From positions 711,355 through 775,354 of the forward strand of contig MKUP01000010.1 of NCBI GenBank assembly GCA_001898625.1: a stretch of DNA of 64,000 bases. The letters run 5' to 3'. Under the pieces are notes generated by a model that saw only the letters and a program-made list of their open reading frames with translations, was not told where the DNA came from and searched no databases. Positions 53,635 to 61,000 of this stretch are shown one piece after another. Both the position numbers and the translations under genes were made by a program. Source of the DNA: Burkholderiales bacterium 67-32. GTDB lineage: Bacteria > Pseudomonadota > Gammaproteobacteria > Burkholderiales > Burkholderiaceae_B. The first letter of the stretch is position 1; every line of letters starts with the position of its first letter.

Positions 53635-53775
53635 TAAATAAACGCCTCACCCCGTCACATCAGGTTGCTAGCCTTATCACGCAGTTCCAATAAATCTCCG
53701 CTCAAAAAATAGTTCCTCTCCCTTACACTTTCTGGGGCGCCCGACACCCTAAACACATGACCTTGAAAAAAACAG
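53635..53775. other. Low-GC intergenic region at the edge of the toxin island
   Basis: 141 bp without a supported gene. A short minus-strand frame (53655-53858, 67 codons) partly overlaps the SUKH gene in another frame. It may be a fragment of an older immunity or toxin gene, but nothing in it is recognisable. Confidence 0.3.
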
Positions 53776-54174
53776 TCAACCCACCGCCTTGACCGCTTCC
53801 CGAATAAAAGACTGAAAATCTGCCGCCACAACATGAACAGACATATTAGTCGAATCAATTTCGACCACTACCCAGTCTTTGATTCTATAGCCAGAACTAA
53901 AACCCTGAAAATCATCGCCAAAAATAACGACGCCATCAAGAGAAGGTGGCGACTCACCAAAAATTTCCTCTGGAACAAGTAAATCGCCATAGATCATATA
54001 AGCCGCCTTGCCAATCTCCCCGGAACCAATTTCTAACAAAAAGGATAAAAAATCGATTGGCACACTCTCAATATCCATCCGAATTTTCTCAATCCCACCT
54101 GGAGAAACGGGGATCAACTTATCAAATGGAGTTCCACTCCCTTTGATTGCTGCCAGGTCGTCATAAATTCCCAT
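53776..54174 (-). CDS. SMI1/KNR4 (SUKH)-type immunity protein
   Basis: A 132-residue protein with the SUKH layout. An N-terminal helix pair is followed by the pattern PIDFLSFLLEIGSGEIG, and later IFGDDFQGFSSGYRI and an acidic beta-strand stretch. The family protects against many unrelated nuclease and other toxins of polymorphic toxin systems. A strong AAGGTG ribosome-binding site lies before ATG 54174. It is about 0.9 kb downstream of the toxin gene in the same orientation, so it is probably an orphan immunity gene from a replaced toxin tip. The G+C content is well below the genome average. Confidence 0.75.
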   Translation of the reverse strand: MGIYDDLAAIKGSGTPFDKLIPVSPGGIEKIRMDIESVPIDFLSFLLEIGSGEIGKAAYMIYGDLLVPEEIFGESPPSLDGVVIFGDDFQGFSSGYRIKDWVVVEIDSTNMSVHVVAADFQSFIREAVKAVG

Positions 54175-54302
54175 CTAGTTCACCTTATTACTCGAAGATA
54201 GAGCGAGCCGGACCACTTGCTCGGTGAATCCCGCCCTGATGTTGGTCGGGGAAACGTGCGGGAGGGTCTGTCAGGAATTCCGTGTTCAAGGCGGGTTGAA
54301 CA

Positions 54303-54661
54303 TCAGGGGGCGGGGCGCACGAACCTCTCTTCATAAAGAATAGCGAACTGGTTCATGGCTGTTTTCCAGTCATGGGTAGAACGGCTCCACTTGGCGGTGA
54401 TATTGCTCAGCGCCAACCAGATCAGCTTGGTCGCAGCATCGTCGGTGGGAAAGTGACCCAAGGCCTTGATGATCTTGCGCAATTGCACGTTGACGTTCTC
54501 AATGGCGTTGGTCGTTTAAACAACCTTGCGTACGCTTGGTAGGAACGCAAAGAAAGGGATCACGCGGTCCCAGGCGTTGCGTCAGGCAGCGGTAACGGTC
54601 GGAAATTTCTGTCCCCAAGGCCCCTGGGCAAAAGCCTGTAGTTCGGCCTGGGCAGCTTATG
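54303..54661 (-). pseudogene. Remnant of IS256-family transposase (C-terminal part)
   Basis: The last 61 codons (QLRKIIKALGHFPTDDAATK and WKTAMNQFAILYEERF) match the C-terminus of IS256/mutator-type transposases. Reading upstream in the same sense, AFAQGPWGQKFP, RNAWDRVIPFFAFLPSVRKVV and TTNAIENVNV follow. They are interrupted by a TAA where Tyr is normal (after RKVV) and a TGA where Trp is normal. The N-terminal two-thirds and the terminal repeats are missing, so the element is dead. Confidence 0.85.
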
Positions 54662-54770
54662 CGCTGGGTGCGGCATAGCATGTTATGCCTTAAACACGAA
54701 ATCTCTGACAGCCCCAGCCTTCGTAACGGTGTGCAGGCAATGACTTGCCCCATAAGGGGAGACACTGCTT

Positions 54771-55049
54771 TTATCTTGCCTTCGCGCTTTCCCACGCGGC
54801 CTCGAACTCCTCGGCCGATATTACTACCGGTTCAAACTCTGGATCTGCGGCGATCTCCTCCAAAGGAGGTAGCGGCTCGATGCCGAGCTTCGTGCTGCCA
54901 GACTGCTCCTCGCGATCGGCAAAATCCGCGCGTCCATCGGCATAGACTTCGACTTTTCTGAGTTCCCAACTCTCATCGTTCAACTCGCTATAGAGCATCA
55001 CCGGTTGGTCGGACGACGTGTGTATCCACCTGACTTTGACATATTTCAT
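54771..55049 (-). CDS. Putative immunity protein (DUF6881-like) of the YD-repeat toxin
   Basis: A 92-residue acidic protein beginning MKYVKVRWIHTSSDQPVMLY. I match it from memory to the DUF6881 family, small proteins often next to polymorphic toxins. Its ATG overlaps the stop codon of the giant YD-repeat gene (ATGA), with GGAAGGGTG as ribosome-binding site inside that gene. The position directly after the toxin tip strongly suggests it neutralises the HYD1-type domain. Confidence 0.8.
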   Translation of the reverse strand: MKYVKVRWIHTSSDQPVMLYSELNDESWELRKVEVYADGRADFADREEQSGSTKLGIEPLPPLEEIAADPEFEPVVISAEEFEAAWESAKAR

Positions 55050-58000
55050 TTGCGCGGCACCCTTCCGCTACTGATCAATCTGCCCGTTAGATCGAGCGGC
55101 GTTTCGTTCGGAATAACATACACACCGGCGCGGCCTTGGACAGCTCCCAAACCGGTAGCATCGATCTCAACATAATGCGTAAATCGGCTTCCTTGGAATG
55201 GAATACCGAGGAAGTCGCGTGACAATTCCGATGGGCTCCGCGTGCCGGGAACAATGTCAGAGACGTATTGCCCGTTGCCATATCGAACGTCCTTCGTCCC
55301 CACGCGCCATAGTGATGGATTGAGCGAGGCGCTGTCCACAATACCCGCCGCCCCCGCTTCGTTAGTGTAGTGGTAAAGGACTTGGCGACCTGTTGTGCCC
55401 CCTCCGTTTACGGCAGTAGTTTCTGCGACGGCATTTGGTAGACGACTGACCCCGTTCCCCCTAGTCAGCCGTGCCAAATCACCTACAGCCTTCGTTGCTC
55501 CACCCAGCAAAGCTGAGCCCAAAGCCATCGCCCCAATCGCACCACTTCCCGACTCCGCCCCATCATACCCCGCGAGGTCAAAGCGGCCCACCAAGTAGCC
55601 TAGTGCTTGCTCCTGCCCGCGCTCAATAATTCTCCCGAGCTCGGTCATCGAGACTGCTTGTCGAACAGCAAAAGCGGCCGGGCCTGCGGCCACATCCAAG
55701 GCCATCAATCCCGCCTTTGCAATAGGATTGCTTTCTATTGCTTGTCCTAGCTGTTCCACGACACGACCAGCTCCAACCGTCATATCATCCAGAGCTCTAG
55801 CCAACAGGAATGGCTTGGGAATTTGGCCAACGACGCTGGTTTCCGGCAGATAGAAGGTCGGTATAGAACTGAATTCCTGTGTGGTGTCCGGCCCCTGTGT
55901 TGACGCAACTACATTTCGAGGTACTGTGCGGGTAGTCAGATCGGAAAAAAGTCCTTCAGCCCGGAATAGCCTTATCGTTTCGTTTACACGATCCTCGGAC
56001 ATTCCAGAGAACAATCCGAGGTAAGAAGCAGTAATCCCAGCCCGTTCTTCAGGTGAGTACCAGTGTCCCTGCGCTCCTTGCGCCCAACTGGCTTTCGCCA
56101 GAATTTGCAGCTTCGCCGGATCCTCCCATGATGAAATGCCCGCTCTCTCTCCTAGCCTCTGCATCGTCCGCAAATCACTAGCACTGACATTCTTCAACGC
56201 TCCTGCCAAATCCGCGGAAGCCAGTTGTCCTGCGACGGCATTGCCGATCGAGGCTCCCACGGCATCTAGGGTGACCGCCCCCAATTGCGATCCTAGACTG
56301 CCACCTCTCATCAGCGCACTACTGGTACCTGCCGCCAATCCTGCACCTACTGAACGGATGGCGGTTTCAATACCGTCACGAGCGAAGAAGGCGTTACGCA
56401 GTTCCGGACCCACTCCATTGTTCAAAAGGGCCCAGTCCCTTTCGCCGTACTGAGCCTCACCGATCGCATTCGACGCGAGATAGCTCACACCTTGTGCAAT
56501 CGCGCTGATAGCCACTCCCTTCCAATCAAAGCTAGACTGCAACCCGGTCGTCACCCCAATACCCTGTGTCACTACCGAGCGGATCCCGCCCAGAGCAATC
56601 TGGCTTCCCGTATCGCCCAACTTGGCCAATGCGGCGCTCAACGATCCGGCCTGCGTCAAACCAGCCGTCACTCCTGCGCCTACGGCACCAAGTGCTACCC
56701 CCGTCCAACTAAAATTGTCTTGGACCCCTGTAGCCATTGCCGTAGCTTGACCCGCGACGGAACCCAACGCGCCGGCCGCTGCCCAGCCGAGCATCTTGCT
56801 ACCGAGTAGCGCCGACGCGGCGCCACCTGTCCATGCAGTGACCGCCACAGCCACCACCACTGACAGTACCGCCCCCAACCCGCCACACCCTCCCCGCCCT
56901 GGCGGCGGAGGCGGCTCGGGCAACGTCGGACTGGTATTCCCCAGCGCCTTACCCGGGTCATACGGCCGATAGGTCTCCGACGTGTTGTGTACGTTCGTGA
57001 CCTTGTTCGGCACTCGCAGTACCGTTCCAGCGATCAGGGCGTCATCGCCACTGAGTCCGTTCGCATCAGCCAGGACCCACCACAGCGCCGCATCGCCCCA
57101 TAGCGAGGTCGCAATACTGCGCAGCGTCTCCCCGGTGCGAACCGTGTACGCGCCCGGTGCCGATCCCGGATAGCCGCTGTTGATCGGCATGTAGTTTTCG
57201 TCGAAATCCGCACCCGCCGACGGCTTGAACCGCTTGTAGTAGTCCTCGGCCTTGGTCTGCTCGGGCGTCGTCCGCGACAACTCCTGGGCATAGTCCACCC
57301 GTTCGACGCCATCGTTGCCGACGTTGCCGACGCGGTGTCCGCCCAGGTAGTAGTAGGAGTGCGAACGGTTGCCGTAGGCACTGATCAACTCACCCGTCGT
57401 GGAATTGGTATTGGCCCCGAGATACTCGTCCCGCCGCAGTACCTGCCCGTCACCATTGACCAGGTAGCGGAACTCCCGCTTGCCCACCACGTCGGTCGCG
57501 CTCTTGATGTTGCCGTTCACATCGTAGGTAAACCGCGAGAAGCCCGGAGCCCAGCCCGGCTGGCCGTTGTCGCCCGTGATCCTGACCTCTTTCTGCTTGG
57601 CGTTGTCCCACCAGTCGTAGGTGTAGCTGGTCGTGGTCTTCGCGGGGCCGCCGCCCTCCGACACCACGGTTTTCAAAGATCCTTCATCAAAGTAATCGTA
57701 CTTGGTCGTCCGTCCCGTCTGGTTATCGGTTTCCAGCGTTTGCAACCCATCGGCGTTCCAGGTGCGGGTCACGTCCGTGCGGACACCGTTGTTCTCGTTG
57801 CGCTCGATATAGCGCACGACCCGCCCCGCGGCGTCATTGGTCCGCTCGGCACGCACAACCCCGCCGATGGTCACCGTGGTCAAGTAGCCGTTCGCGTCAT
57901 AGGCATAGTTCTCGGTATGCGCCGTGGTCTGGCTGTTGCCCGCGTAAGTGGCGGTCTTGCGCTGCCCGTCCTTGTAGTAGGTGATGGCGACCCCATCGCC

Positions 58001-61000
58001 CGTCGTCCCGGCAATGATCTCCGTGGATGGTCCGCCCCGCGCCCCGGCCAGTTGTCCCATCGTGACCTTGAACCGCACTCGCAGTACCGTTCCAGCGATC
58101 AGGGCGTCATCGCCACTGAGTCCGTTCGCATCAGCCAGGACCCACCACAGCGCCGCATCGCCCCATAGCGAGGTCGCAATACTGCGCAGCGTCTCCCCGG
58201 TGCGAACCGTGTACGCGCCCGGTGCCGATCCCGGATAGCCGCTGTTGATCGGCATGTAGTTTTCGTCGAAATCCGCACCCGCCGACGGCTTGAACCGCTT
58301 GTAGTAGTCCTCGGCCTTGGTCTGCTCGGGCGTCGTCCGCGACAACTCCTGGGCATAGTCCACCCGTTCGACGCCATCGTTGCCGACGTTGCCGACGCGG
58401 TGTCCGCCCAGGTAGTAGTAGGAGTGCGAACGGTTGCCGTAGGCACTGATCAACTCACCCGTCGTGGAATTGGTATTGGCCCCGAGATACTCGTCCCGCC
58501 GCAGTACCTGCCCGTCACCATTGACCAGGTAGCGGAACTCCCGCTTGCCCACCACGTCGGTCGCGCTCTTGATGTTGCCGTTCACATCGTAGGTAAACCG
58601 CGAGAAGCCCGGAGCCCAGCCCGGCTGGCCGTTGTCGCCCGTGATCCTGACCTCTTTCTGCTTGGCGTTGTCCCACCAGTCGTAGGTGTAGCTGGTCGTG
58701 GTCTTCGCGGGGCCGCCGCCCTCCGACACCACGGTTTTCAAAGATCCTTCATCAAAGTAATCGTACTTGGTCGTCCGTCCCGTCTGGTTATCGGTTTCCA
58801 GCGTTTGCAACCCATCGGCGTTCCAGGTGCGGGTCACGTCCGTGCGGACACCGTTGTTCTCGTTGCGCTCGATATAGCGCACGACCCGCCCCGCGGCGTC
58901 ATTGGTCCGCTCGGCACGCACAACCCCGCCGATGGTCACCGTGGTCAAGTAGCCGTTCGCGTCATAGGCATAGTTCTCGGTATGCGCCGTGGTCTGGCTG
59001 TTGCCCGCGTAAGTGGCGGTCTTGCGCTGCCCGTCCTTGTAGTAGGTGATGGCGACCCCATCGCCCGTCGTCCCGGCAATGATCTCCGTGGATGGTCCGC
59101 CCCGCGCCCCGGCCAGTTGTCCCATCGTGACCTTGAACCGGTTCATCGCGTCGTAGGCGTACCAGTAGTCCTGCTCGACGTTGGTGTTGCCCAGGCCGTC
59201 CGTGTACTTGCTGTAGACGCGGCGGCGGTTGCCCACCGCGTCGTACTCGTAGCTGATGTCGTAATCGCCTCCGGCGATGGATTTGACCCGATTAAGCCCG
59301 TCGTATTGGATCACCGCATTCTGGAGCGGCGTACCGCCGGCCACGGCATAGATTTCCCGCGTCCGGTTGCCGTCCGAATCGTACTGATAGGTCGACGTCG
59401 TATGGGCGCCGTTATCGGTCACGGACGCCAGCAGGCCATTGCCGTAGTACGCATAGCTGATCGACTGGCCGCTGGTACCCTGCTGGCTACTGATCAATCC
59501 CGCCTTGTTGTAGGTATAGGTGAACTGATGGCCCCCGAAGTCCCGGTGGCTCAGGACTCGGTCGAAGACGTCCAGCTTGTCGGTCGTGTAGAGATTCGCG
59601 GCGTTCGTCGTTGTTCGCACCCATCCGCCGGCCACCGTACCGTCGATCCCGACCAGCGTGCTGTCGTAGGTATAGGCGTAGTTCATCGTCGCCCGCCCTT
59701 GCGGGGAGACGAAGCGGGTGACGCGGTTGGCCACGTCGTAGTAGGTTTTTGTCCGATTGCCAAGCGCGTCGACGCTGGCAATGCGATATCCCAACTGGTC
59801 GTATTCGTAGCGTTCGGTGCTGCGGGCATTGCCCTTGTTGGGATCGACCGGCCGTTCCACCAGGATCAACCGGCCCTGGGCATCGTAGGTGTAGTCGGTT
59901 CGGCGGTCTTCCTCGTCGATGCTATAGCGGCGGTTGCCAAACACGTCAAAGCCGAATTTCTTAACCCCGAGGTCCGCATGCCATTCCTGGACAACCATGC
60001 TCTTGCCGTCGGGTCCCACGCGCCACGCCTGGGTGTTCATGTTGGTATTGGCGTCCCTGACGCCCACCAACTGGCCTAGCAGATCGTAGTAATAATAGGT
60101 ATCGGGCCGGATGCTGGCCTGCAGGCCGGTGGCGGTCGTGTAGGTGACGCTGGGCTGCAGCTTGCGCGTCAGCAGTCCCATGGTGTTGTAGTACAGATTG
60201 GTGACGTTGCCCCGGCCGTCGGTTTCGGAAGAGATTTCTCCAAAGGCGTTGTAGGCTTGCTTACGCTGAACAATGGCGTTCTGGTCGACGAGGCCGTCCC
60301 ACATCCACTGCATCTGGTTGTTGGAAGTATTGGCCGTGTCCTGCAGGCGGAAATAGCCACTGTTTCTTGCCAGGATGAAGGGCTCAGTGCTTAGCGTGCC
60401 ACCCGCGGCGTACACGTCGTAATAGTATTCATATTCCTGGTTGGGCTGGGCATTGGCCGGATACCAGCCAAAAGACGGGTAGCTGATATTGTCGGTAACG
60501 GTTTCGAAGATGAAGTCCGATGATGCGCCCTTCAGGCGATAGCGCACTTCCACGCGGGTGATGGCCCCCATGGTCTGGACGTTGTAGTCGGCGTTGTTGA
60601 TACTGAGAATCAGCTTGACCGGAATCGTCTCGCCTACGAAATTCTTCGTAAAGACCGAGCCAAGCGCCACGCTCGATGAGCTTCGATAAATGTCGTTGCC
60701 GGCGCTGTCTTTTGCCACGATTCGCAGCTGATAGGTTCCCTGGGTCAAGCCGGCGGCGACGTAATCGAAGTAGTAGGCTCCGGTCCAGGTAGGCTTGAGA
60801 GCGACGGTACCCGTCGCGCCAGTGGAAGACGTGTAAGTCACCAGGATTGATGCGCTTGCAAGCGGCAGCCCCTTGAAGACGACGGCAGAATTCTTGGTGT
60901 AAGCAAAAGCAAAGAGCGGTTGAGTGCCTATCGTGCCGCTCAATTCACCCAAGATTCCATTGGAGCCCGACAAACTGATGCTCACCGCCTGAGCCGTGTT

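Noticed and set aside
53655..53858. 67-codon minus-strand frame as a separate gene
   Set aside because: It overlaps the SUKH gene by 83 bp in another frame, has no clear ribosome-binding site and no recognisable motif.
54499..54795. 98-codon minus-strand frame as a gene
   Set aside because: It runs in a different frame through the decayed IS256 transposase; the meaningful reading is the interrupted transposase frame.
57011..59140. CRISPR-like or IS-type repeat
   Set aside because: There are only two long adjoining copies, both coding and in frame, with no spacers, inverted ends or transposase. It is a gene-internal duplication.
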